Below, in pieces: positions 6,766 through 13,937 of a stretch of DNA of 19,565 nucleotides (its first letter is position 1; each line of letters opens with the position of its first letter). This DNA is from an uncultured Novosphingobium sp. GTDB lineage: Bacteria; Pseudomonadota; Alphaproteobacteria; Sphingomonadales; Sphingomonadaceae. Below the pieces are notes generated by a model that saw nothing but the letters and a program-made list of their open reading frames with translations, did not search any database and was not told where the DNA came from. A program made the position numbers and the translations under genes. Location: the NCBI GenBank assembly GCA_937996535.1, contig CALKVF010000109.1, positions 1-19,565 of the forward strand. The letters run 5' to 3'.

Positions 6766-6776
6766 CAACTAAGTTG
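6749..6776. promoter_or_regulatory. Candidate TetR-family operator
   Basis: Three copies of one half site occur: AGTTG (6749-6753), CAACT (6766-6770) and AGTTG (6772-6776). The last two form the perfect palindrome CAACT-A-AGTTG, and the first two an inverted repeat with a 12-base gap. They flank and overlap the -35 element of the P450 promoter and part of the tetR promoter, the expected place for autoregulation by the adjacent repressor. Confidence 0.45.
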
Positions 6777-6813
6777 AAATACCCGGATCGGCCACCGGGG
6801 GGAGACACTGCCC

Positions 6814-7455
6814 GTGAATGCACCACCGCCCGCCGCCCAGCTGCCGCGCCGCACCCAGGCCGAACGCCGGGCCGAATCCGAAAACCGCCTGCTTAGCGCG
6901 GCGGCCGAGATCATCGCTTCGGAAGGTTACCTTGCCGCGACGCTGGAACGCGTGGGCGAACGCGCAGGCTTCAGCCGGGGGCTGGCCAGCCGCAAATACG
7001 GCTCGAAGGACGGACTGATCGAAGCGGTGATCTGGCGGGTTTCGGCCCATGTCCACGAACAGGTCGATCACGCCATCGCCGGGGTCGGCGACCCGCTTGA
7101 ACAATTGCTGCGCTTGTTCGACCGCTTCGTCGAACTGGTGCTGAGCGACACCTCGGTGCGCGCCTATTTCGTGCTGTTCAGCGCGATGATCGCCAACCGG
7201 CTCGACACCCGCAGCGTGTTCGATGAAGTGCAGCAACGCTTCGGGGACCGGGTCGCCGCGGTGATTGCCGAGGCCCAGGCCGCAGGCTCGGTGCCCGCTG
7301 CCCTGCCCGCGGCCCACGCCGCCTTCATGGTCGGTTGCCTGCTGGCTGGGATCTCGATCGAAACCGCGGTCGATTACCGGATCGAGGGCGAAAGCGATCC
7401 CGCCGCGCTGCGCGCCGATCTTGTCGCCATGCTGCGGCGCGCGCTGGGCGGCTGA
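6814..7455 (+). CDS. TetR/AcrR-family transcriptional regulator
   Basis: This is a 213-residue ligand-responsive repressor. The N-terminal DNA-binding domain (about 15-75) includes RLLSAAAEIIASEGYLAATL and a helix-turn-helix LERVGERAGFSRGLASRKYGS-type segment at about 44-64. The rest is the variable helical ligand-binding and dimerisation domain. The start is GTG 6814, preceded by GGGGGGAG about nine bases upstream; the nearby ATG at 6819 is in another frame. It diverges from the P450 operon over 128 bp that carry overlapping promoters and repeated half sites. Local control of the P450-rubredoxin-hydrolase genes and of itself is therefore likely. Its stop is 9 bp from that of the convergent MFS gene. 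Confidence 0.9.
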   Translation: MNAPPPAAQLPRRTQAERRAESENRLLSAAAEIIASEGYLAATLERVGERAGFSRGLASRKYGSKDGLIEAVIWRVSAHVHEQVDHAIAGVGDPLEQLLRLFDRFVELVLSDTSVRAYFVLFSAMIANRLDTRSVFDEVQQRFGDRVAAVIAEAQAAGSVPAALPAAHAAFMVGCLLAGISIETAVDYRIEGESDPAALRADLVAMLRRALGG

Positions 7456-7464
7456 TCCGCCGCC

Positions 7465-8682
7465 TCAGTGCGGAGCCAGATCCTCGCCGCTGCGCTCCGG
7501 CCCGAGATTGGCCCACAGCGCCAGCAGCACCGCAACAATCGCGCCGAACAGTGCCAGCGCATAGGCAAAATCATTGCCGCGCGCCTCCGCGATCCCGGTC
7601 TGGACCACGACGTTGTAAGACGACAGCAGGTTGCCCAGCTGATAGACGAAGCCCGGGAACATCGCCCGCACCGCCGGCGGTGACAATTCGTTGAGGTGGG
7701 CCGGAACCATCGCCCAGGCGCCCTGCACCCCGGCCTGCATCAGGAAGGCCCCAAGCGCCAGCAGCGGCGCATTCGGCGCCCAGACCCACAGCGGCAGCAC
7801 CACCAGCGTGACAAGCGCCGCCAGCGCGATCGTGCGGCGGCGCCCGATCCGTTCCGACAGCGGCCCCATCAGCATCGCCCCGGTGATCGCCCCGCAATTC
7901 ATCACGATCGCGATCAGCCCGGTCAGCTGGGTGCCATAGCCGCGCTGTTCCTGAAGGAAGGTCGGATAGAGATCCTGCGTGCCGTGGCTCAGCGAATTGA
8001 ACAGCGCCATCAGCACGACCAGATAGAGCGCCAGCTTCCAGTTCTTGCCCAGCGCCCGCAGCGGATGATCGAGCGGCTTGCCCTGCCGCGCGACATAGTG
8101 CGGGCTTTCCTCAACATGGAGCCGCACGAACAGGACGAACAGCGCCGGTGCCAAGCCCAGCATGAACATCCCGCGCCAGCCGATCGCGTCAAAGAACAGG
8201 AAATAGGCGAGGCTCGCGATCAGGTAGCCGGAAGGATAGCCCGCCTGGATCAACCCCGAAACCGGACCGCGCAAACGGGGCGGGATCGTTTCCATCGCGA
8301 GGCTGGCCCCGATCCCCCATTCGCCGCCCATCGCGAAACCGAACAGCGCGCGGATCACGAGCAGTTGGGCGAGGCTTTGCGCCATGCCTGACAGCGCCGA
8401 CAGCACCGAGAACGCCAGCACCACCATGACCAGCACCGGACGTCGGCCGATCCGCTCGGCCAGCCAGCCAAACACCAGCGCGCCGAACGGGCGCATCGCC
8501 AGCGTGTAGAACAGGGCTTCGGCAACGCTGGTCTTGTCCGCGCCAAAGGCGGCTGCGATGGCTTTCACCGAAAAGACCATCAGGAAGAAATCGAACGCGT
8601 CGAGCGTCCAGCCCAGATAGGCCGCATAGACCGCCATCTTCTGCGGCTTTGCCAGCGCGCGCCATTCGGCAACCAGACCCAT
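7465..8682 (-). CDS. MFS transporter, SHS-like (putative carboxylate/proton symporter)
   Basis: This is a 405-residue inner-membrane protein with about 12 hydrophobic segments. The N-terminal GWTLDAFDFFLMVF (about 24-37) and FGFAMGGEWGIGASLAME are typical of the sialate/lactate (SHS, Jen1-like) and aromatic-acid branches of the sugar/acid MFS. The MFS loop 2-3 signature GWLAERIGRR is at 72-81, and a second copy, LSERIGRRR, lies in the C-terminal half. The start is ATG 8682, with a clear GGGGGAG ribosome binding site eight bases upstream. The gene follows the LysR gene on the same strand by 97 bp and may be its target. A monocarboxylate substrate is a family-based guess. Confidence 0.87.
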   Translation of the reverse strand: MGLVAEWRALAKPQKMAVYAAYLGWTLDAFDFFLMVFSVKAIAAAFGADKTSVAEALFYTLAMRPFGALVFGWLAERIGRRPVLVMVVLAFSVLSALSGMAQSLAQLLVIRALFGFAMGGEWGIGASLAMETIPPRLRGPVSGLIQAGYPSGYLIASLAYFLFFDAIGWRGMFMLGLAPALFVLFVRLHVEESPHYVARQGKPLDHPLRALGKNWKLALYLVVLMALFNSLSHGTQDLYPTFLQEQRGYGTQLTGLIAIVMNCGAITGAMLMGPLSERIGRRRTIALAALVTLVVLPLWVWAPNAPLLALGAFLMQAGVQGAWAMVPAHLNELSPPAVRAMFPGFVYQLGNLLSSYNVVVQTGIAEARGNDFAYALALFGAIVAVLLALWANLGPERSGEDLAPH

Positions 8683-8712
8683 CGCGTAAACTCCCCCTGA
8701 GCGATTTTCATC

Positions 8713-8742
8713 ACCCTAGGCGGGCAAGCGCCGCCAAGGCAA
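8713..8742 (-). promoter_or_regulatory. Candidate promoter of the MFS transporter gene
   Basis: TTGCCT (8737-8742) and TAGGGT (8713-8718) on the minus strand are separated by 18 bases. The element lies in the gap between the LysR stop and the MFS start and has a moderate consensus match. Confidence 0.3.
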
Positions 8743-8779
8743 CCTGCCACCGATCGCTGCGGGACTGCGGCTGCGCTGG

Positions 8780-9577
8780 TTAGTCGGCAAGCCCGGTCAG
8801 GAACGCGACCAGCGCCTTGACCTTTTTCTGGCGCCACTGCGGCGGCGGAGCGACTAGCCAGTAGCTTTGCCGGCACGGCTCGGCCTCGCCATAGTCGCTG
8901 AGGCGGCCAAGCTGGATCCAACTGCGCGCCAAGGTGGCGGGGACGCGGGTGCGGCCCATTCCGGCAGCCGCAGCCGCCAGCGCAAGCCCGGCATCGCCAA
9001 CGCTGAGCGGGGCGGCATCATCGGGCCCATCGCCGCCGGGATTGGGATCGCCCGGCCAGGCGATCCAGCTGCCCTCGCCAACATTGACCCGGCCAGTTTC
9101 GCCCAGTTGCACGCCTTCAAGTTCACCCGGCCCATCGGCCCAGCGCACCGCGAGATCGAGATTGGCCTCGGTGAAATCGGCATTTTCGCCATCAACGAGG
9201 ACGTAGCGCACCTCGGGATTGGCCTTGCGAAATTCGGACAGGCGCGGGGCCAGCCACGCGGCGAAGAATTCGCGCGGCGCGGCGATGGTATAGACATGGC
9301 TCGACTGGCCCGCCTGGATCGCCTGGACCGCATCCTCGAAATGCAGGAACCCGGTGCGCAGCGCCTCGAGCCCGGCGTTGGCCTCGTCGGTCAGCTCCAG
9401 CCCCTTGGGGGTGCGGCGGAACAGGACAACGCCCAGCACGTCTTCGAGCGCGCGGATCTGCTGCCCGACGGCTGCCGGGGTCACCGCCAGCTCATCAGCC
9501 GCACGCGTGAACGAGAGGTGGCGGGCCGCCGCATCGAACACGCGCAAGGCGTTCAGGGGAAGGTGCGTGCGCTTCAT
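8780..9577 (-). CDS. LysR-type transcriptional regulator, GcvA-like, short effector domain
   Basis: The N-terminal winged helix (about 5-65) is classical: LPLNALRVFDAAARHLSFTR, then AADELAVTPAAVGQQIRALE and a wing with LGVVLFRRTPKGLELT. Residues about 95-265 form the periplasmic-binding-like effector domain. The protein is 265 residues, about 30 shorter than usual. The missing part falls after LEGVQLGETGRVNVGEGSW, where family members normally have a longer stretch of the second subdomain. The terminal GLALAAAAAGMGRTRVP and LGRLSDYG match the GcvA-like pattern. ATG 9577 gives the family N-terminus; the upstream frame extension runs into apaG. It starts 11 bp after the apaG stop, and the MFS gene follows. 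Its target and effector are unknown. Confidence 0.88.
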   Translation of the reverse strand: MKRTHLPLNALRVFDAAARHLSFTRAADELAVTPAAVGQQIRALEDVLGVVLFRRTPKGLELTDEANAGLEALRTGFLHFEDAVQAIQAGQSSHVYTIAAPREFFAAWLAPRLSEFRKANPEVRYVLVDGENADFTEANLDLAVRWADGPGELEGVQLGETGRVNVGEGSWIAWPGDPNPGGDGPDDAAPLSVGDAGLALAAAAAGMGRTRVPATLARSWIQLGRLSDYGEAEPCRQSYWLVAPPPQWRQKKVKALVAFLTGLAD

Positions 9578-9588
9578 GGTCTGCGCGC

Positions 9589-9987
9589 TTAGCCCGCCGT
9601 GGCAGGCGCGGCCAGCGGGAAAAAGGGGATCGCCACGTCGAACTGGCTGCCATCCTCGCGCCGGAACACATAGCCGCCTTCCATGGAGCCCATCGGCGTG
9701 GTTAGCGGGCAACCCGAAACATAGTCATGGCTGCGCCCGGGTGCGAGCACCGGCTGTTCGCCCACCACCCCATCGCCTTCGACCGTGTTGACCATCCCTC
9801 GGCCATCGGTGATTCGCCAATGCCGGGTCAGCAGCTGCACGGTATCGTCGGTGCCGTTCTCGATCCGGATGTGATAGACCCAGAACCACTTGCCGGCCTC
9901 GATCCGCGACTGTTCGGGCAGGAAATTCACCGCGACGCGCACGGTAATGCCGTCGGTCACGGCGCTATGCTGGAACAGCTCCTTCAT
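9589..9987 (-). CDS. apaG: ApaG-domain protein
   Basis: This is a 132-residue single-domain protein with a fibronectin-III-like beta-sandwich. Typical motifs are WFWVYHIRIEN, LLTRHWRITDGRG, GEGVVGEQP-like EGDGVVGEQPVLAPG, and YVSGCPLTTPMGSMEGGY. ApaG is linked to Co2+/Mg2+ homeostasis and to diadenosine-polyphosphate phenotypes in enterics; its biochemical role is not settled. ATG 9987 gives the usual N-terminus MKELFQHSAVTDGITVRV. No convincing ribosome binding site precedes it, and a possible promoter ends only six bases upstream, so the transcript may be leaderless. It is first in a run with the LysR and MFS genes. Confidence 0.95.
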   Translation of the reverse strand: MKELFQHSAVTDGITVRVAVNFLPEQSRIEAGKWFWVYHIRIENGTDDTVQLLTRHWRITDGRGMVNTVEGDGVVGEQPVLAPGRSHDYVSGCPLTTPMGSMEGGYVFRREDGSQFDVAIPFFPLAAPATAG

Positions 9988-9993
9988 GCGCTC

Positions 9994-10022
9994 ACGGTAG
10001 CGTCTGGGCCGCCCCCCGGCAA
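9994..10022 (-). promoter_or_regulatory. Candidate apaG promoter (leaderless arrangement)
   Basis: TTGCCG (10017-10022), a 17-base spacer and TACCGT (9994-9999) on the minus strand place the start of transcription at or next to the apaG ATG at 9987. The hexamers are imperfect matches. Confidence 0.3.
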
Positions 10023-10068
10023 TGGGCCGGTGCATCCACTCTGCACACGAATTCAGGGGGCTGACGGA

Positions 10069-10097
10069 TTGGCGGCCGGATCGCGCGCTGATAGACC
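10069..10097 (+). promoter_or_regulatory. Candidate antiporter promoter (leaderless arrangement)
   Basis: TTGGCG (10069-10074), 17 bases and TAGACC (10092-10097) end eight bases before the antiporter ATG at 10106. Transcription would begin about at the start codon. This also argues against the alternative in-frame ATG at 10022, which lies upstream of the element. Confidence 0.3.
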
Positions 10098-10105
10098 CCC
10101 GCCCC

Positions 10106-11326
10106 ATGCACGCTGCGCCTCCTGTAACCGAGCTGTTCCTGCTCGCCGCCGTCATCATCTTCGCCGCGCCCTACCTGTTCTGGCGGCTGGCGCGGGCCGA
10201 TTACTATGCCCCGCTGGTGGTGGTGCAGATCATCGCCGGGATCATCCTCGGACCGGGCATTCTGGGGGCAATGTTCCCCGGCTATTACGCCACCGTATTC
10301 ACGCCGCCGGTGATCGGCGCGCTCAACGGGATCGCCTGGTGGGCGGTGATGCTGTTCGTCTTCGTGGCAGGGCTCGAACTCGATCTTGAGGAAGCCTGGC
10401 GCTGGAAGGGCGAAACCGGGCTCACCTCGGGCCTTGCGCTCGGCGTGCCGCTGATGTTCGGATCAGGCGCGGCGCTGCTGCTGCTGGAATTCAGCCCGGC
10501 TGCCGCGTGGATCGGGCCCAAGGGGCTGCACTGGCAGTTCGTGCTGGGCGTGGGCATGGCCTGTGCGGTCACCGCGCTGCCGATCCTGATGCTGCTGATG
10601 CAGAAGCTGGAGATCCTGCGCACGCCGCTGGGCCAGCGCATCCTGCGCTATGCCAGCCTCGATGACGTGATGATCTGGGGGGTGCTGGCGGCGATCCTGC
10701 TCGATTGGGAACGCGTGACCCGGCAGGTCGGCTTCCTCGCGGGCTTTGCCGTTGCCGTTGTGCTGATGCGCAAGCTGATGGCCCGCTTGACCGAGCGCGA
10801 TCGCTGGCCGGTGGCGCTGATCTGGCTAGCGGCCTGCGGCTACCTCGCCGACTGGTCGGGGCTGCACTACATGGTTGGCGCGTTCCTGGCTGGCGCCGTG
10901 CTCGATGCGCGGTGGTTCGGGATCGAGAAGATCGACGCGTTCCGCGAAACCGTGCTGCTGGCCTTCATGCCGGTGTTCTTCCTCTCAACCGGCCTCAAGA
11001 CCAGCTGGGACATGGGCGGGATCACCGCCTTTGCCGCCGCAGGGGTGCTGCTGGCCGCGATGATCGTGGGCAAGCTCGCGGGGATCGGCCTTGCCGGGCG
11101 CATTCTCGGCTGGGGCAAGGGCGAGGCCTGGGTGATCGGCTGGCTGCTGCAGACCAAGGCGCTGATCATGATCATTTTCGTGAACGTGCTGTTCGACAAG
11201 CAGATCCTGACCAGCGGCGCCTTTACCGCGCTGCTGCTCGCCGCGATCGGCAGCACGATGCTGACGATCCCGGTTGTTTCACCAGCCCTCAAAAAGCTGG
11301 AAGCGTTGACCCGAAAGGCCGGTTAG
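10106..11326 (+). CDS. CPA2-family cation/proton antiporter (Kef/NapA-like membrane domain)
   Basis: This is a 406-residue inner-membrane exchanger with about 12-13 hydrophobic segments. GIILGPGILG (about 45-54), FVAGLELDLEEAW (about 86-98), CAVTALPILMLLMQKLEI (about 153-170) and an Asp-Asp pair, ASLDDVMIW (Asp186, Asp187), follow the CPA2 pattern. The paired acids are those that carry ions in electrogenic members. LADWSGLHYMVGAFLAGAVL and FMPVFFLSTGLK are family segments of the second half. There is no C-terminal RCK/TrkA nucleotide-binding domain, so glutathione- or NAD-gated K+ efflux of the KefC kind is unlikely. ATG 10106 is preferred because the first membrane helix starts soon after. 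Its stop overlaps that of metZ. Ion specificity is unknown. Confidence 0.88.
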   Translation: MHAAPPVTELFLLAAVIIFAAPYLFWRLARADYYAPLVVVQIIAGIILGPGILGAMFPGYYATVFTPPVIGALNGIAWWAVMLFVFVAGLELDLEEAWRWKGETGLTSGLALGVPLMFGSGAALLLLEFSPAAAWIGPKGLHWQFVLGVGMACAVTALPILMLLMQKLEILRTPLGQRILRYASLDDVMIWGVLAAILLDWERVTRQVGFLAGFAVAVVLMRKLMARLTERDRWPVALIWLAACGYLADWSGLHYMVGAFLAGAVLDARWFGIEKIDAFRETVLLAFMPVFFLSTGLKTSWDMGGITAFAAAGVLLAAMIVGKLAGIGLAGRILGWGKGEAWVIGWLLQTKALIMIIFVNVLFDKQILTSGAFTALLLAAIGSTMLTIPVVSPALKKLEALTRKAG

Positions 11327-12528
11327 AGCCCGGCCTGCCGCAGCGCCTGATCAAGATCCTCGATCAGATCCTGCGGGTCTTCAAGCCCGACATTGAGCCG
11401 CAGCATCCCGTCGCTCACGCCCATTTCGGCGCGCGCTTCGGCGCTGACCGAGAAGTGCGTGGTCGAGGCGTTGTGGCACATCAACGAACGGGCATCGCCG
11501 ATGTTGTTCGAGATATCGATCAGCGACAGCGCATTGAGCAAGGCAAAGGCCTGATCGCGGCCCTCAACCTCGAACGAGAAGATCGGACCACAGGCATCCA
11601 TCTGCTGCATTGCCAGCGCGTGCTGGGGATGGCTGGCAAGGCCGGGATGATTGATCTTGGGCACGCGCCCTTCGAGGAACGCCCCGACCTTGAGCGCATT
11701 TTCGCTCTGCCGCTTGACCCTGAGATCCAGCGTTTCCAGCCCCTTGAGCACCACCCATGCGTTGAACGGCGAAAGGTTGGGCCCGGTGTTGCGCTGGAAG
11801 GGCAGCAGCTTGTTGTTGATGAAGTCCGCCGACCCCGAAACGGCCCCGGCCAGCACGCGGCCCTGCCCGTCCATCAGCTTGGTCGCCGAATAGGCCACCA
11901 CATCGGCACCCCATTCGATCGGGCGCTGCAGCGCAGGTGTGCAGAACGCGTTGTCGACCACGGTGGTGATCCCGCGCGACTTCGCCAGATCGCAGACCGC
12001 CTTCAGGTCGACGATATCCATCGTCGGGTTGGCGGGGGTTTCGAAGAAGAACACCTTGGTGTTGGGCCGGATCGCGGCTTCCCACTGGGCATTGTCGCGC
12101 GCGTCGATGGTGGTCGATTCGATCCCGAAGCGCGGGAACAGCTGATCGACCAACCAGCGGCACGAGCCGAACGCGGCGCGCGCAGCCACCACGTGATCGC
12201 CGTGGCTGAGCTGGCACAGCAGCGCGGTGGTCATTGCCGCCATCCCGCTGGCCTGAGTGCGGCAGGCCTCGGCCCCGTCCATCAGCGCGATGCGTTCTTC
12301 CAGCATGGCGACGGTCGGGTTCTGAAGGCGCGAATAGGTCATGCCCTCGGCCTCACCGGCAAAGCGCGCGGCAACCGTTTCGGCGCTGTCGAACGAATAG
12401 CCCGAGGTCATGAAAATGGCCTCGCTGGTTTCGCCCTGTTCGCTGCGCCAGGTGCCGGCGCGCACGGCCTGCGTCGCAGGGCGCCAATTGCGGGTGATCG
12501 AGCGGTCGGTTCCGGTGGTGCGTTTCAT
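11323..12528 (-). CDS. metZ: O-succinylhomoserine sulfhydrylase
   Basis: This PLP enzyme of the Cys/Met-metabolism family is expected to convert O-succinylhomoserine and sulfide to homocysteine in methionine synthesis. It has 401 residues. Visible motifs are YSRLQNPTVAMLEERIALMDGAE split around 65-87, TQASGMAAMTT (about 91-101), the cofactor aspartate in VVDNAFCTPALQRP (Asp192) and the Schiff-base lysine in AYSATKLMDGQGRVLAG (Lys217). The C-terminal SVGLEHPEDL-type motif appears as LNVGLEDPQDLIEDLD. Cystathionine gamma-synthase is the main alternative, but the pattern fits MetZ. ATG 12528 has no ribosome binding site, and a possible promoter ends about ten bases upstream. It is convergent with the antiporter and divergent from the GT39 gene. 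Confidence 0.92.
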   Translation of the reverse strand: MKRTTGTDRSITRNWRPATQAVRAGTWRSEQGETSEAIFMTSGYSFDSAETVAARFAGEAEGMTYSRLQNPTVAMLEERIALMDGAEACRTQASGMAAMTTALLCQLSHGDHVVAARAAFGSCRWLVDQLFPRFGIESTTIDARDNAQWEAAIRPNTKVFFFETPANPTMDIVDLKAVCDLAKSRGITTVVDNAFCTPALQRPIEWGADVVAYSATKLMDGQGRVLAGAVSGSADFINNKLLPFQRNTGPNLSPFNAWVVLKGLETLDLRVKRQSENALKVGAFLEGRVPKINHPGLASHPQHALAMQQMDACGPIFSFEVEGRDQAFALLNALSLIDISNNIGDARSLMCHNASTTHFSVSAEARAEMGVSDGMLRLNVGLEDPQDLIEDLDQALRQAGL

Positions 12529-12538
12529 GATGGGCAAG

Positions 12539-12567
12539 GCTCTAGAAGCGCGTCCGCACAGGTGCAA
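12539..12567 (-). promoter_or_regulatory. Candidate metZ promoter
   Basis: TTGCAC (12562-12567), 17 bases and TAGAGC (12539-12544) on the minus strand would start transcription within a few bases of the metZ ATG. The consensus match is weak (three of six in each hexamer). Correct spacing and the absence of a ribosome binding site are the support. Confidence 0.28.
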
Positions 12568-12572
12568 GGGCG

Positions 12573-12601
12573 TTGCGCTTGATCGCCCGGCTGCCTAAAC
12601 C
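12573..12601 (+). promoter_or_regulatory. Candidate GT39 gene promoter
   Basis: TTGCGC (12573-12578), 17 bases and TAAACC (12596-12601) are followed by six bases and the ATG at 12608, so transcription would begin at the start codon. It diverges from the metZ element in a 79-bp gap. Confidence 0.32.
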
Positions 12602-12607
12602 CCGCCG

Positions 12608-13888
12608 ATGCAGCCCCGCTTCACGCCCCAGCAGGATCCCGCCGATTGGTGCGCGGTGATCGCGGTGTTCTTCCTGGCCCTGGCCTGGTGGCGGCTTGGC
12701 GTGCCCTCGCAGATCTACTTTGACGAGATCCACTACGTCCCCGCCGCGCGCAAACTGCTCGATGGGGTGCGCGCCAATCCCGAACACCCGCTGCTGGGCA
12801 AGGAAATCATCGCCGCCGCGATCCGCTGGCTGGGCGACAAGCCGCTCTACTGGCGGCTGCCCTCGGCGCTGGCTGGCGCGCTTGGGCTCTATGCTTTTTC
12901 GCGGCTGGTATGGCTGGCAAGCGGCCGCCGCGCGGCGACCATCGCGGCGACCTTCCTTCTCGCCACCGACTTTTCGTGGTTCGTCCAGAGCCGGATCGCG
13001 ATGCTCGACATGATCATGGCCTGCCTGGGCATGATCGGCCTGTGGCAATTCGCCGCCGCCGTCCAAAACCCGGCGCGGGCGCGCGGGCGGCTCGCCCTTG
13101 CCGGCACCTGCTTCGGCCTCGCGCTGGGCGCTAAGTGGAGCATTGCCCCGGCGGTTGCGCTGCCCGGCCTGCTGTTCCTGCTGCTCAAGCTCAAGGACAA
13201 TGGTCTGCGCTTTGCCACAGCGCGCAGCGGCGGGCCGGTCCCTGGGATCACCCTGATCGAGGCCGGGCTATGGCTCGGCGCGCTGCCGCTGGCGGTCTAT
13301 TGGCTGACCTTCTGGCCGGCGTTCCACTATGCCAGCCAGCCGGTTAATCCCTTCGATCCGATCGGCTGGCACCGCTATATGCTGCGCTTGCAGGACAGCG
13401 TGGTGAAGCTCCATCCCTATCGCTCGGTCTGGTACGAGTGGATGGGGAACGTCCGCGCGATCTGGTATCTCTATCGCGAAGTCGACGGCGCGCAGCGCGG
13501 GATCGTGCTGATCGGCAACCCGGCAACCATGCTGCTGGGCCTGCCTGCGCTGGGCTGGGGCCTGTGGGCCGGGATCAGCCGCGGGCGGCGCGATGCCCTG
13601 GCCTTTGCCGCGCTCTATGCCGCCAGTCTGGGCATGTGGGCGGTATCGGGCAAGCCGATCCAGTTCTATTACCACTACCTGCTGCCCGGCGCGTTCCTGA
13701 TGGCGCTGCTGGCGCTGGCGCTGGAGGACGTGTGGCAGCGGCGCGACCGCTGGCGCTGGGCCGCGCCCGCCACCCTTGTGCTCAGCGCGGCGCTGTTCGT
13801 GTGGTTCTATCCGATCATCTCCGCCGCCCCGCTGCAGCACGGCCGGCCCAGCTTTGAACACTGGATGTGGCTTCCTAGCTGGCGCTGA
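12608..13888 (+). CDS. GT39/PMT-family glycosyltransferase (dolichyl-phosphate-mannose-protein mannosyltransferase-like)
   Basis: This is a 426-residue multi-pass inner-membrane protein. GT39 enzymes move mannose from a polyprenyl-phosphate donor to Ser/Thr of secreted proteins or to other acceptors on the outer face of the membrane. The first extracytoplasmic loop has the catalytic Asp-Glu pair in YFDEIHYVPAARKLL (Asp39, Glu40) and the PMT signature NPEHPLLGKEIIA (about 57-69). ALGAKWS follows after several helices, and a C-terminal block with QFYYHYLLPGAFLMALLAL and FYPIISAAPL resembles the PMT C-terminal membrane region. ATG 12608 has no ribosome binding site and may be leaderless. A GT2-GtrA gene, a plausible donor maker and flippase, lies about 1.2 kb downstream on the other strand. 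The acceptor is unknown. Confidence 0.88.
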   Translation: MQPRFTPQQDPADWCAVIAVFFLALAWWRLGVPSQIYFDEIHYVPAARKLLDGVRANPEHPLLGKEIIAAAIRWLGDKPLYWRLPSALAGALGLYAFSRLVWLASGRRAATIAATFLLATDFSWFVQSRIAMLDMIMACLGMIGLWQFAAAVQNPARARGRLALAGTCFGLALGAKWSIAPAVALPGLLFLLLKLKDNGLRFATARSGGPVPGITLIEAGLWLGALPLAVYWLTFWPAFHYASQPVNPFDPIGWHRYMLRLQDSVVKLHPYRSVWYEWMGNVRAIWYLYREVDGAQRGIVLIGNPATMLLGLPALGWGLWAGISRGRRDALAFAALYAASLGMWAVSGKPIQFYYHYLLPGAFLMALLALALEDVWQRRDRWRWAAPATLVLSAALFVWFYPIISAAPLQHGRPSFEHWMWLPSWR

Positions 13889-13901
13889 GCGAAACAATCC
13901 C

Positions 13902-13937
13902 CATATTGCGAGCCAAACAGGGAGGATTCGCAATATG
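13902..13937 (+). promoter_or_regulatory. Perfect 10-bp stem-loop enclosing the ribosome binding site and start codon
   Basis: CATATTGCGA (13902-13911) is exactly complementary to TCGCAATATG (13928-13937), whose last three bases are the ATG of the flavoprotein gene. The 16-base loop contains the GGAGG ribosome binding site (13921-13925). As RNA it would bury the start codon. As DNA it could be an operator for a dimeric repressor. The symmetry is seen directly; function is inferred. Confidence 0.6.

Noticed and set aside
10022..10105. Alternative upstream ATG adding 28 residues to the antiporter
   Set aside because: The extension is charged and non-hydrophobic, precedes the first membrane helix, and would start upstream of the best promoter candidate.
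10705..12582. Plus-strand 625-residue open frame overlapping the antiporter and antisense to metZ
   Set aside because: It runs out of frame through the antiporter and opposite a well-supported MetZ gene. The translation is rich in Arg, Gly, Asp and His without motifs, as expected for antisense frames in GC-rich DNA.
12529..12607. Possible SAM-II-type riboswitch upstream of metZ
   Set aside because: Methionine genes of alphaproteobacteria often carry one, but the 79-bp gap lacks the conserved core segments I would expect and may be almost entirely promoter.
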